From positions 1,119,001 to 1,183,000 of the forward strand of contig JACEVL010006403.1 in assembly GCA_020284085.1 (NCBI GenBank): a DNA stretch of 64,000 bases, in the 5' to 3' direction. The notes under the pieces are model-generated. The model did not search any database. It was not told the DNA's origin and worked only from the letters and a program-made list of their open reading frames with translations. Within the stretch, counting starts at the first letter, position 1, and every line of letters begins with the position of its first letter. This DNA is from Aporrectodea caliginosa (lineage: Eukaryota > Annelida > Clitellata > Crassiclitellata > Lumbricidae). This document shows positions 11,691-35,700 of this stretch, piece by piece. The position numbers and the translations under genes are program-made.

Positions 11691-12075
11691 CCAGACAGAC
11701 AGACAGACGGACAGACGGACAGACAGACGGACGAACAGACGGACGGATACACGACGGACGACAGACGGGCGGACGGGACGGACAGACAGACAGACAGACA
11801 GAGAAGCCGCGTTTGTACTGGTGCTGTGAAGTGACGCATTAATGCCACTACAGATCCTCAGAGGTGCTTAGCATACAGGCGCAAAATGAATGTATGGATG
11901 CATGTCGATACATATAGACCTTGAACATACATACATACATACGTGCATATGTGTGTGCGTGTATGTGTGTGTGCGTGTATGTGTGTGCGTGTATGTGTGT
12001 GTCCATTTGTGTGTGTGATGTGCGTAGGTGCTGTGTGCATACAAGCCTGTGTGTGTGTGTGTGTGTAGATGTGTG

Positions 12076-12127
<52 letters not shown>

Positions 12128-12185
12128 GTGTGTGTGTGTGTGTGTGTATGTGTGTGCGTGAGTGTGTGCTTGTGTGTGCGTGTGC
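11690..12185. repeat. GACA/GACGGACA and TG/TGTGCG microsatellites
   Basis: Positions 11690-11800 are degenerate GACA and GACGGACA repeats. Positions 11930-12185 are TG repeats with GTGCG and GTATG interruptions. They are separated by about 130 bp of ordinary sequence. Confidence 0.9.
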
Positions 12186-12715
12186 TTAACCAGACTGCGT
12201 GGCCATTACTCACTCTAAGGCGGCGGATAATCATGGATGGGACCAGACATCTCTACAATAAATGAGGATTGAACGTGACGTACATGTATATTGAAACCGA
12301 CGTCTTATATTGTGTCAAATACAAATAAATGTATACAAAGAGGGGCAAATAACTAGAACAGAACGGTGTCTGCATAAACAATTTAAAGAATGGATAGTTG
12401 GTTACAGCTGCATGTTTAGTTCGGCCTATTATACATAGGCCTCTTCTTAGGCCTTAATCGTGTTGGGAGCGCGACATTATGTTACACGCGTGGTATACCA
12501 CTTCATATTGCGCAACTATGCACTTAGAATTACGAAATTGTTTCTCGCACCTGGTGAGACTGCACGCAACAGCCAAGTGTTACTGTCAGACCTAATTGAC
12601 CTATTTGGTAGTGACATCAGCTAAAGTAGGCGCGTTCACTTTCTGCCGAGGCATTTCCCGGTGCTCACAAATGGAAATATCTGGTATATGCTTATACGTA
12701 GACATTTATCTAAAA

Positions 12716-12717
<2 letters not shown>

Positions 12718-12805
<88 letters not shown>
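12718..12805 (+). repeat. AAT trinucleotide microsatellite
   Basis: About 29 nearly perfect AAT units. Confidence 0.95.
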
Positions 12806-12808
<3 letters not shown>

Positions 12809-13517
12809 CTGTCATGATGTCGTCAATGGTGTAGGTTTAGTGAGCAGTAGGCCTAGGCTACGACATTGGCCTCCTCACTACACCAGATTCACCTCACTAA
12901 CTTAACTACGACCATCGACAAATACCTAGCGCAATCTTATCACGGCCTATGAATAGAACAACTTCTTAACTTTAGAATTATATCGCAATTGCAAATAATT
13001 ATAATTATTGTGAAGCCTAGTAAAATAAATATATGGCAAAAAATATGCGGAACCTACAAATTCAAAAAAGGCGTACACATTTTCTTTAACGACCCTGCCT
13101 GTGGCCTCGACCCTGCTCATTTTTTCAATGAATTTATTGGGTGAGATCCTTCACCTCGCTATAGATTCAAATCTCTTTAAAAAAGCGAGATCGTTATGCG
13201 AACCGTCATGCGCGCCCAATGGTGGACAACACGGTGATTGCCTTTTTTATAGAGGATTTGTAACCCACGGTTATTGCAGGCATCTGGAAATGTATAATGC
13301 TGCCTTAGATCAGATCCAGCTTTGAAAACAAACAACAGGTCTGAGACTGTGAGCTCATAGAATAAATATATATAAACTATAGGAGAAGTTTCGGAGTCGT
13401 AAATCTTGGCGTTGCGTCGTGTATAAGAGGAGGCGCCTCTAGTACGTATACGTCGCCGCTGTTGTTGGTGCAACGGCTTAGCGCAGCCAATGAATCATCA
13501 CTATTGGTCATTGCAGG

Positions 13518-14090
13518 CACAGGAGAATAAGAAGAAGGAGAAGGAGGAGTGGGAGGAGAAGTGGGAGGAGGAGACAGAGAAGAAAACAAAAGAGAGAGAG
13601 AGAGGAAGAGAGAGAGAGAGAGAGAGAGAGAGGAGGAGAGGAGAGAGGAGGAGAGTAGGAGGAGGAGCAGGCGCAGGAGGATGAGAAGGAGAAAGAGAAG
13701 AAAACAAAGAGAAGAGGAGGGAAGAGAGAGGAGAAAGAGAGTGATGAGAGAGGAAAGAGGAGGAGGAGAAGGAGGAGTGGGAGGAGGAGAAAGAGAAGAA
13801 AACAAGAGAAGAAGAAGAAGAAGAAGAAGAAAGAAAAGAAGAAGAAGAAGGAGAAGGAAGAAGAAGAAGAAAGAGAAGAAAAGAAAAAGAGAAGAAGAAG
13901 AAGAAGAAGAAGAAGAAGAAAGAGAAGAAGAAGAAAGGAAGAAGTGGCAAGAGCAGAGAAGGGAGAGAGAAAGAGAAGAAGGAGAAAGCAAGAAGAAAGA
14001 TAGAGAGAAGAAGGAGAAAGAGAAGAAGGAGAAGGAGAAGGACGAGAAGGAGAAGGAGGTGAAAGGAGTAGAAGACGAAGAAGGAGAAGG
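13518..14090 (+). repeat. 570-bp polypurine tract (GAA/GGA/GA)
   Basis: The plus strand is almost wholly purine, mixing GAA, GGA, GA and AGAA words with few interruptions. It ends about 80 bp before the first visible exon of the unidentified gene, whose own acceptor has a pyrimidine tract at 14136-14165. The long Arg/Glu/Lys-rich frames are by-products of composition. Such mirror-like purine tracts can form triplex DNA (known property of the sequence class; inferred here). Confidence 0.9.
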
Positions 14091-14167
14091 GCGAAGATTC
14101 AGGCTCTTTAGGTGACGGGTGAAGATCCATGTATACCGTCTACCCTCCTCTTCACCCTCACCCTCAG

Positions 14168-26423
<12,256 letters not shown>

Positions 26424-27189
26424 CGAAATTATTATTCAAATTTATGCACGCTGCAGAAGGGGTGTAAGATGATCGAAGGAAGAGTTTGAGGGAAAATATT
26501 GGTGTCCCTTCTTACAAACGAGAACGGAACAGTGATCGTAATTTCATGCTTATAATAGTGGACGAATTATGAGTTGGTTCAGGACAGAACTTTGTTTCGA
26601 GTTTCTGCTCCATCTGTTTATAGCCAACTCAGCTATAATGAGTAGGCCTATACACTGATCGTATACGCTGTCGGTGGGACGATCACAGGGCGGCGAGGTG
26701 GAGAGCAACCCTCCAGCTGGCCATCCACTGTAGTATGCCGATGCCACCCGCAGAACATCCGAGAAATTAATCTTAAACACCGACCGGGAAGCATTCCCAT
26801 GGCTGCCTCTATAGATCGTAAGGGGTTGGCTTAAGGGACATGCTCTTCTTCGCTTCTTCTGTATGGCATACAATGTCATAATCTGCACGTGCTTGGAATT
26901 AATACACCCCGTGAGCAACAAGGCGACTTAAACTTTGTCCCAGTAGCCAAAGTTGTTAAATATCAGGCCTACGTTTCCTCACAAAATATCTTATTATCCG
27001 TAGGCTTTATATTATAATTATGGATTACATGGTCATAATGCATGACAAACAATAACAGTAGAGCGAAATGATGCGCCAAATATATCAGGTGTCTGCTGCT
27101 GTCGCTCTGCCAATGACTCCATCCTCCGTGGCCCGACTGCTGCAGCTGCTGCATGCCCTGTTTGATCTGATGGTGCATGTATACGTCGG
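26424..27189. other. Downstream of the unidentified gene; nothing recognised
   Basis: Expected 3' UTR and intergenic sequence. I found no AATAAA close to the stop at 26421-26423 and no repeat family I can name. Confidence 0.35.
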
Positions 27190-27735
27190 ACACTTTAGTC
27201 GCTTGGAATCTTTGGATGCCTTCAAACCGTCTTCGGTTGAATTCTGACAAGACTCAATTTATTTGGCTTTGTAGTCGTGTCCAAATCTCCTGTATACATT
27301 GATTTTCTTGCCGTTCGCCGTTCTTCACCAGATGTCACATTCTTCACATCAGTGACAGATTTTAGCATTATCACTGATCAAGAGCTAACGCTTCGTAATA
27401 ATGTAAGCAACGTCTGTCGATCTTGTTATTATCAGCTTCGTCTGGATGATCAATTCAATCACTGCCAACTCTTATGCAAAATTGCCAAGTAAAGAACTGC
27501 TTCAGTGCCCCCCATCCTATCTCAGATCCTTGTGTATTTCTGCCGCATATATTTCTGGTTGCAGGTCCCTCCGATCGGATGCACATGGTATCCTTTATCG
27601 ATCGTCCCTCAGGCTAGGTCGTCCCTACTCAGCACTCAATAAGTTTTGTATTGTATTGTATTGTAATAAAACACTTATGAAGCGCCTCTCATAGGGTGAA
27701 CCATTCAGAGGCGCTCTCAGTGCGCAAGGCCACAG
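27190..27735 (+). mobile_element. LINE reverse transcriptase fragment and a reverse-oriented tail
   Basis: At 27215-27450 shifted plus-strand frames give PSNRLRLNSDKTQFIWL and then ITDQELTLRNNVSNVCRSCY, the conserved C-terminal reverse-transcriptase stretch also present at 39660-40110. At 27640-27735 a reverse-oriented 3' tail follows (TATTGTATTGTAATAA, GAAGCGCCTCTC, CAGAGGCGCTCTCAG). Confidence 0.65.
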
Positions 27736-27754
27736 AGCTATAAAAAGTTTGCAT

Positions 27755-27897
27755 ATACATACATACATACATACATACATACATACATACATACATACAT
27801 ACATACATACATACATACATACATACATACAGCGCATACATACATACATACATACATACATGACATACATACATACACTGATACATACATACATAGT
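27755..27897 (+). repeat. TACA tetranucleotide microsatellite
   Basis: (TACA)n interrupted by CAGCGCA and TGACA, directly after the LINE tail. The 8385-8632 microsatellite uses the same unit. Confidence 0.95.
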
Positions 27898-28596
27898 ATG
27901 AGGAACATATATGCTACAGCACATACAGTTTTGCCATTGTTGTTCCTGTAACCTGGAATATATTATTCATTCCTCTTAAGATCAGAAGTTAGCTAATCAG
28001 TCCATCACCTTCCTTATTCCGGAAGTGCTTGAAGTCTGTTTGATGATTGATCGTGAGACCTTTCTGCTTGGTGGGGAGCGCTGCAGCAGCTGATGAGCCT
28101 TTATCTTGAAGTTGCGTTTTACAAATTTTCACTTAGGCCTATGTTATGTTATGTTACGGTATAGCCAATTACATTACAGTCTTACAGATCAGTCCCTTTA
28201 ACTCTTATTTACCTAACTCCCTCCGAAGTTGGTATAAACGCGCAGAAGCCTCAGTTAGGTGGTATATATATCCTCATAATGCGTTTATTATAACCAATCA
28301 GGCTGGCAAACCGCAGCTCAGTACACCTTGAACAATTTAGACCGCGGACGATTAATCTTAGGCCAAATCATCTCTCATCAGAGGTTGAAAAGACCTAGGC
28401 ATTAGGATCACCGATTAAGTTAAGTTTTGATTGCATTGAACCCATAACCCCCTCCATAAATGCGGCCTTGCTTTTGAGCCAATTCAGAAAGGCAGCTATG
28501 ACTATGTCATCATTTCCCTAAGTAATAGTAGTAATAACCAATTTAATAATAGACCGCGGGCGACCAGTCTTCCTCGCTGCCACCCAATCATCTCTC
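27898..28596. other. Intergenic, nothing firm
   Basis: Only a scrap at 28432-28470 (TTGAACCCATAACCCCCTCC) belongs to the repeat family described at 25676. Confidence 0.4.
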
Positions 28597-29238
<642 letters not shown>

Positions 29239-29549
29239 CGAGATTTGAGTGCCGTGATTCGTAAGCAGTCAATGACTCGAAGCAACGATTGAGAAGTATT
29301 CGTTCTGCTCAATCGTTATGTAATTTCGTTATCAACTAAAGACATCTATTCCATTGTAAGACTATTTTTCCAAATCGTACATTGTTCGCTCCTTTTCCAA
29401 ATTGCTTATCTAGCATAGGCTTCCTCTCTGTCTTAGTGGGGACTGATCTCAATACTGACTTCATTGCGGTTTGATTTTGGTGCGACATCGGTTGCATTAG
29501 ACACTGCCATGGTGGGATACAATTAGCTAATTAATAATAATAGGCCTAA

Positions 29550-29803
29550 TGTAACAGAGGTTCTGACCCTCATTGTAAGATGGGGATCTGACGCATGTAC
29601 TGTATAGGCCTATAAGTCTTACATTCGGGGTCTGAACCAGTGGCGTAGATCAGAGGGGAACTGTCGCCCCAAGTTTTGACTGGAGCCTATATCTCCCTCC
29701 CCCAAATAATAATACAGTAATGCAACAGAGGTTCAGACCTCAGTGCAAGATGGGGGATCTTAGCCATATACTGTAAGTCTTACAATCGGGTTCTGAACCA
29801 GTC
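29550..29803. repeat. Local about 90-bp duplication around a CAGTGGCGTAG terminus
   Basis: AACAGAGGTTCTGACC..AAGTCTTACATTCGGGGTCTGAACCAG (29550-29641) recurs at 29717-29803 with substitutions. Between them at 29639 begins CAGTGGCGTAGATCAGAGGGG, a typical hAT-type end with no partner end found. Confidence 0.6.
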
Positions 29804-29995
29804 GGAGTTGCGTTCATTTACTCTCACTGGTAATTAAGTAATTCAGTCGTTCCAGTCCTTAATTATTGTAATGCTTTTCTCCATTCGTTGCTGCAAATAG
29901 TTCTTACCTCCAGCCACAAATCGCACCATCGCATTTAGGAGCAAGATATCATAATTGCACCTTAATTGCAACTTATTATGACTCGTCATTTAGTG

Positions 29996-30358
29996 CAGTG
30001 CTTATCAATCTTTCAGATGCTGCGGACCGATAATTGCTTTGCCAGCCTGACCGCGGACCGGTGCTTTCAAAATCAGCTTACATATGTGTACATGCATAAA
30101 TGACATGTTATATTAGATTTCATGATATTGCCACTAGGCCTATACTTATTAAACTATACTTGTGCTACTGTTGCATGTTTCAAACTACTCATTATGTATG
30201 AGAGCCGTGTATAGTGTTCTCATACTTTATGTTTTTCATTGCATACAATGATACAACTTATTATTTTATTTGAGTACAATCAAAATTATGAATCCATGGT
30301 TATTCCGTAGCCCATTAGCCAATCACTCAGGGCGCGGACCACAGTTTCAGTAGCATTG
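29996..30358. mobile_element. Old hAT-like element with GCGGACC subterminal motifs
   Basis: The left end CAGTGCTTATCAATCTTTC pairs loosely with the complement of the right end, CAATGCTACTGAAACTGTGG. GCGGACC occurs inside both ends. Flanks ATTTAGTG and ACTTACGG match at only five of eight positions, so the target duplication is eroded or wrongly placed. Confidence 0.55.
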
Positions 30359-32227
30359 ACTTACGGTACGGTACGTAACTATTGACGTACCCCAACATGA
30401 ACACATCGGTTGGATACATGTGCCATCTAGGCAGAGAAACAAGCAGAAAACAAACAGTAACAGACAGCCAGAATCAGAGAAAAGCAGAGTGCAGCAGTCA
30501 GTGCATCTGTATGCCTACGTACGTCTTGTTTTGACGGGAGTTAATCCTATTTTCTTCGTAGTCGGCCGAAAAACTGTCCCTTGATGGCTGACAACTGTTG
30601 TAACGTTTACATAAACATCGTTCCTCGCATGCATGAGACGAAGGCATAGCTATAGCTAGTCAGTCCACTGTCCTCGGCTTTAAATCGTAGTCCGAATGTC
30701 TCAGCAGGGTATCGTCGTTAATGGTAGGTATTCAATTATTTAGGCTGCAATAGAGCCCCGTTTCTGCGCATTAAACACTCTGTGGGGAGCGCAAGTACTC
30801 CAATAGAAACGGTACCGTCCATAAGCGACCAAAAACGCACCCAGAATGCTATGTGCAAAAAGCATGGATAATAATTTTATAATATGATAGAGCCTTAATA
30901 TGATATAGGCATATAGCCGAAGCACTATGTCCTAATTATATATTGACGAACACGTCCTATCTAACGCAGAAGATCTATAGGCCGATGCCTTCAAGTTATA
31001 TCCATATGCTACACAATATAGGCCTACATGCGTATAGTCGTATAATTATGCAATGCAACTGTAATTTCATAAGCTTGTATACTATTTAGGCCTAATGTCC
31101 TTCTAACAAAGTTAAGAAGTACGTGCTCACAAAAAGCCGGGCAACAGGAATCATTAGGAATTATAATAAAGACTGTACGAGGTACTTTACAGTTTACAGA
31201 GCGAAAAATTGTCTCATATAAGCCCTTGGCCGATCATGTGGTATATCTCATTATAATTATCTCTAGACAATAATTAACCTCTCTGAAACGTCCGGCGCGC
31301 TCGTGAATGATGCCCTGCGCTTATTCTTTAAGTAGCGCTTCAACAATTTCCAGATTACGATTATGGCAAGGCAACTCTGAACATGTGAAGGTAGATCGAC
31401 AGTAGGCCCTATAGGCCTGCCATTTTGAGGAACCAGCAAAGTGTCAATTAATCAATCAATCAGAATTGATTGAATAGCGCCCTTCAAGATTCCTATTCAG
31501 AGGCTCTCCCGACCGAGGCCACTAGGCCTATATTTATTAGAGAGGCACCTTCAGAGCAACGACGCAACCATAAAGGAGATCGATGCGCTGCGGGAAGGGG
31601 AGCCAACGCAGTACCTCCCGCATAGATTGGAGTACCTGCCGGCCAAAGACAAGACGTGAACAGACCTTCCGGAAGATTCTGGTCGAGCAGATGATCGAAG
31701 ACTCTACTTACGGCATATCCTGCTCACCTGCTGGCTGTTGAATACATGCAGATTCAATGCAAACTATATAATAGCGTTATATGATTTTTATAGATGGTCT
31801 ATTATAATACTGCGGTCAATGTTTGGCTGATGCCATTAGGTCGTCATTGTACCTAATAGAATTATATAGTATAGGCTACGTACGCAGCTAAATGATTAAG
31901 GTTTAAAACGAGCAACGTTCGGAATAACATTTCATGCCGAATGAATGCTGGCCGCGTTAATAAATTAAGTTAAGCTTTACAGCAGCAAAGGACTCAACTG
32001 AAAGACCAGCTCTAAGTCAATCGTCAGAAATGTCGTGCTTGTAATTAAATTTTTCTCATGAACGCGTAATTTTGTGCTATAGCAAATGCTGCATTTACGA
32101 AATGCAAATCCGATTGACTACTCGATCGTTCGTCTCTTGAGAATGATGTCGCTTAGGTAAGGATTACTATATGGTTATTATTCAGCGAGTTGCGGAAGCA
32201 TGTTTCATCCTCAATGACACACTATAC
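30359..32227. other. Intergenic sequence with a reversed LINE tail
   Basis: Positions 31445-31520 contain ATTGAATAGCGCCCTTCAAG and AGGCTCTCCC, the reversed LINE tail seen elsewhere. No gene is supported in the rest. Confidence 0.45.
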
Positions 32228-32228
32228 C

Positions 32229-32278
<50 letters not shown>
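32228..32278. repeat. TA dinucleotide microsatellite
   Basis: Near-perfect (TA)n, directly abutting the next inverted-repeat element. Confidence 0.95.
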
Positions 32279-32280
<2 letters not shown>

Positions 32281-32429
32281 GAGCGTAGCCAGACTTAAAT
32301 TCAAGAGGAGGCAATTCCAGGAGTCATCCAGATGTAGTGGAGTTTGGTCAATCGAAGTTTCAGCATATAAAAAAGCAAGAGGAGGGTAGCCTATACTGCC
32401 TCCTCGTGCCTCCGTGTTGCTACGCCTAT
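32279..32429. mobile_element. Small GCGTAGCCAGACTT inverted-repeat element, copy 1
   Basis: CAGGAGCGTAGCCAGACTTA, TTCAAGAGGAGGCAA and a right end GTTGCTACGCCTATG. The element at 42533-42690 shares these words in the same order. The ends GCGTAGC/GCTACGC are inverted, as in hAT MITEs. No target duplication can be read because the left flank is a TA repeat. Confidence 0.65.
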
Positions 32430-32795
32430 GGGTCTGTTCCCTCATGCGAAGCTGTCTTGCTGGCTCCTCATTATCTTAGGGCTTTTTGTACCCCATGTAT
32501 CTTCTCTGCACAGTCGTTCCTCCCTGAGGTCCTCGGCCCGTGGTTACTTGGTTGTCCCGCGGGAGCGTACTTCTACGGCCCAGTCTAGGAGTTTCGTTAT
32601 TGTTGGTCCCAATGGCTGGAACCAGTTACCTCATTCCCTCAGGACTGACCTTTTTCTCTATTTCTTTTGGCCAGTTCCGCCAGCGTCTGAAAACCTCTCT
32701 CTACCAGTGAAGACACTGGCCCGGGTCGGGAGCGCCTCTGGTTTTGAGTGGCGCTATATAAATGCCCGATTACGATTACGATTACATCGTATTGC
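32430..32795 (+). mobile_element. LINE C-terminal and 3'-end fragment with GATTAC tail
   Basis: Frames give SSARGYLVVPRERTST, then FVIVGPNGWNQLPHSLRTDL, typical of the last residues of L2/CR1-type open reading frames. It continues to GGGTCGGGAGCGCC, GGCGCTATATAAATGCCC and (GATTAC)3. It is 5' truncated, as usual for LINEs. Confidence 0.75.
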
Positions 32796-35700
32796 AACGA
32801 TTACAACGAGCGGCAAAGCAGTCACTCGGAGAAATGGAACTAAGTGATTGGCTACAAGATGCACGTGATCAACATCGGTGCTGTGATTGGATAGGCCTAC
32901 TGATTGTTAACGTCATCTTGTGCAACAAACGCTATAATGATGACGTAAAATCCTTGGCCGTTGCAAAGCAGACTTCATATCAAAGCCAAGACGTGAGGTG
33001 AAGACATGAGGTATATTTAATTTCAGATAATAATTATTCTGCTTTATATTTCTATGAGAGAATACGAAAAGCACAGAACTGAGAGAACACTTTAAAACAC
33101 AGAACTGAACATTAGCGTGCATAGCACATTATTTTAAACTTAACTTTTTCGTTAGTTTTGGTCTTATGATTATTTAAATTTGAAGGGCCCAGGGGTTTTC
33201 AGGAAATCAACATGTGAAAAATAAATCCACATCGAAATTCGACTTCAGCATGGCCAGCACGAAAGCAGAGCCAACCACTTCAAAGCCAAGATGTGAAGTG
33301 AAGATATTACGAGGTATTTAAATTCAGGTTCTTTATAAGAGAACACTTTAAAAGACAGGACTGAACTTTATCAAAGATAGTACGGAACATTTACTTGCAT
33401 ATTTAAACTGAACGTTTAATTGGCTTGAACTTATGGTAATTTGAAGTTGACGAGGGGTGGGGGTTTTAGCAAATAAAATTAAAAGAAAAGTCTAGATCGA
33501 AAGTCAACCGTAGTATGGCCAACATCAAAGCAAAGCAACGCCAACTTCAAACGCCAACTTCAACTTCAAGCGCCAACGTCAACTTCAACTTCAAACGCCA
33601 ACTTCAACTTCAAACGCCAGCTTCAACTTCAAACGCCAACGCCAACTTCAAATGCCAACGCCAACTTCAACTTCAAACGCCAACGCCAACTTCAAACGCC
33701 AAATTCTACTTCAAGCGCCAACGCCAACTTCAACTTCAAACCCCAATGCCAACTTCAACTTCAAAAGACAACGCCAACTTCAACTTCAAACGCCTATGCC
33801 AACTTCAAACGCCAACTTCAACTTCAAACGCCAACTTCATCTTCAAACGCCAACGCCAACTTCAACTTCAAAGCCAAGATGTGAAGTGAAGATACGAGGT
33901 ACCATATTTAAATTCAGATTCGTTATTAGAGAACACTTTTAAAGACAGGACTGAACTTTATAAAAGATAGTACTGAACATTTACTTGCATATTTAAACTG
34001 ACCTTTTAATTCGTTTGAACTTATGGTAATTTGAAGTTGACGAGGGTGGGCGTTTTAGCAAATAAAATAAAATGAAAAGTCTAGATGGAAAGTCAACCGT
34101 AGTATGGCCAACATGAAAGCAAAGCAACGCCAACTTCAAACGCCAACTTCAAACGCCAACTTCAACTTCAAACGCCAACTTCAACCTTAAACGCCAACTT
34201 CAACTTCAAACGCCAACTTCAACTTCAAACCCCAACGCCAACTTCAACTTCAAACGTCAACGCCAACTTCAAACGCCAACTTCAACTTCAAACGCCATCG
34301 CCATCGCCAGCGCCAACTTCTAACGCCACCGCCAACTTCAACTTCAAACGCCAACTTCAACTGCGAACGCCAACGCCGACTTCAAACGCCTACTTCAAAC
34401 GCCAACGCAAACGTCAACTTCAACTTCTAAAGCCAACTTCATCTTCAAACGCCAACGCCAACGCCAACTCAACTTCAAGCGCCAACGCCAACTTCAACTT
34501 CAAACGCCAACGCCAACTTCAACTTCAAACGCCAACGCCAACTTCAAAGCCAAGATGTGAAGTGAAGATACGAGGTACCATATTTAAATTCAGATTCGTT
34601 ATTAGAGAACACTTTAAAAGACAGGACTGAACTTTATCAAAGATAGTACTGAACATTTACTTGCATATTTAAACTGAACTTTAATTGGTTTGAACTTATG
34701 GTAATTTGAAGTTGACGAGAGGTGGGGATTTTAGCAAATAAAATAAAATGAAAAGTCCAGATCGAAAGTCAACCGTAGTATGGCCAACATCAAAGCAAAG
34801 CAACGCCAACTTCAAACGCCAACTTCAACTTCAAGCGCCAACGCCAATTTCAACTTCAAACGCCAACGCCAAATTCAAACGCCAACGCCAACTTCAAACG
34901 CCAACGCCAACTACAAACGCCAACTTCATCTTCAAACGCCAATGCCAACGCCAACTTCAAACGCCAATGCCAACTTCAACTTCAAACGCCAACGCCAACT
35001 TCAACTTCAAAGCCAAGATGTGAAGTGAAGATACGAGGTACCGGTATCATATTTAAATTCAGGTTGTTTATAAGAGAACACTTTAAAAGACAGGACTGAA
35101 CTTTATCAAAGATAGTACCGGGGTACTGAACATTTACTTGCATATTTAAACTGAACGTTTAATTGGCTTGAACTTATGGTAATTTGAAGTTGACAGTGGG
35201 GGTTTTAGCAAATAAAATAAAATGAAAAGTCAAGATCGAAAGTCAACCGTAGTATGGCCAACATCAAAGCAAAGCAACGCCAACTTCAAACGCCAACTTC
35301 AACTTCAAGCGCCAACGCCAACTTCAACTTCAAACGCCAACTTAAACTTCAAACGCCAGCTTCAACTTCAAACGCCAACTTCAACTTCAACGCCATCTTC
35401 GACTTCAAACGCAAACGCCAACTTCAACTTCAAACGTCAACGCCAACTTCAAACGCCAACTTCAACTTCAAACGCCATCGCCAATGCCAACGCCAACTTC
35501 TAACGCCAACGCCAACTTCAACTGCAACGCCAACGCCAACTTCAACTTCAAGCACCAACTTCAAGCACCAACGCCAACTTCAAACGCCAACTTCAACTTC
35601 AAACGCCAACGCCAATTTCAAACGCCAACGCCAACTTCAAACGCCAACGCCAACTTCAAACGCCACCTTCATCTTCAAACGCCCACGCCAACGCCAATTT

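Noticed and set aside
13377..14130. Overlapping 190-210-residue frames rich in Arg/Glu/Lys (+) or Ser/Leu/Phe (-)
   Set aside because: They come from the polypurine tract, are open in several frames, and show no conserved segment.
32182..32588. Small plus and minus frames near 32.2-32.6 kb
   Set aside because: They cross a TA repeat, a MITE and a LINE C-terminal fragment; only the LINE-derived part is meaningful.
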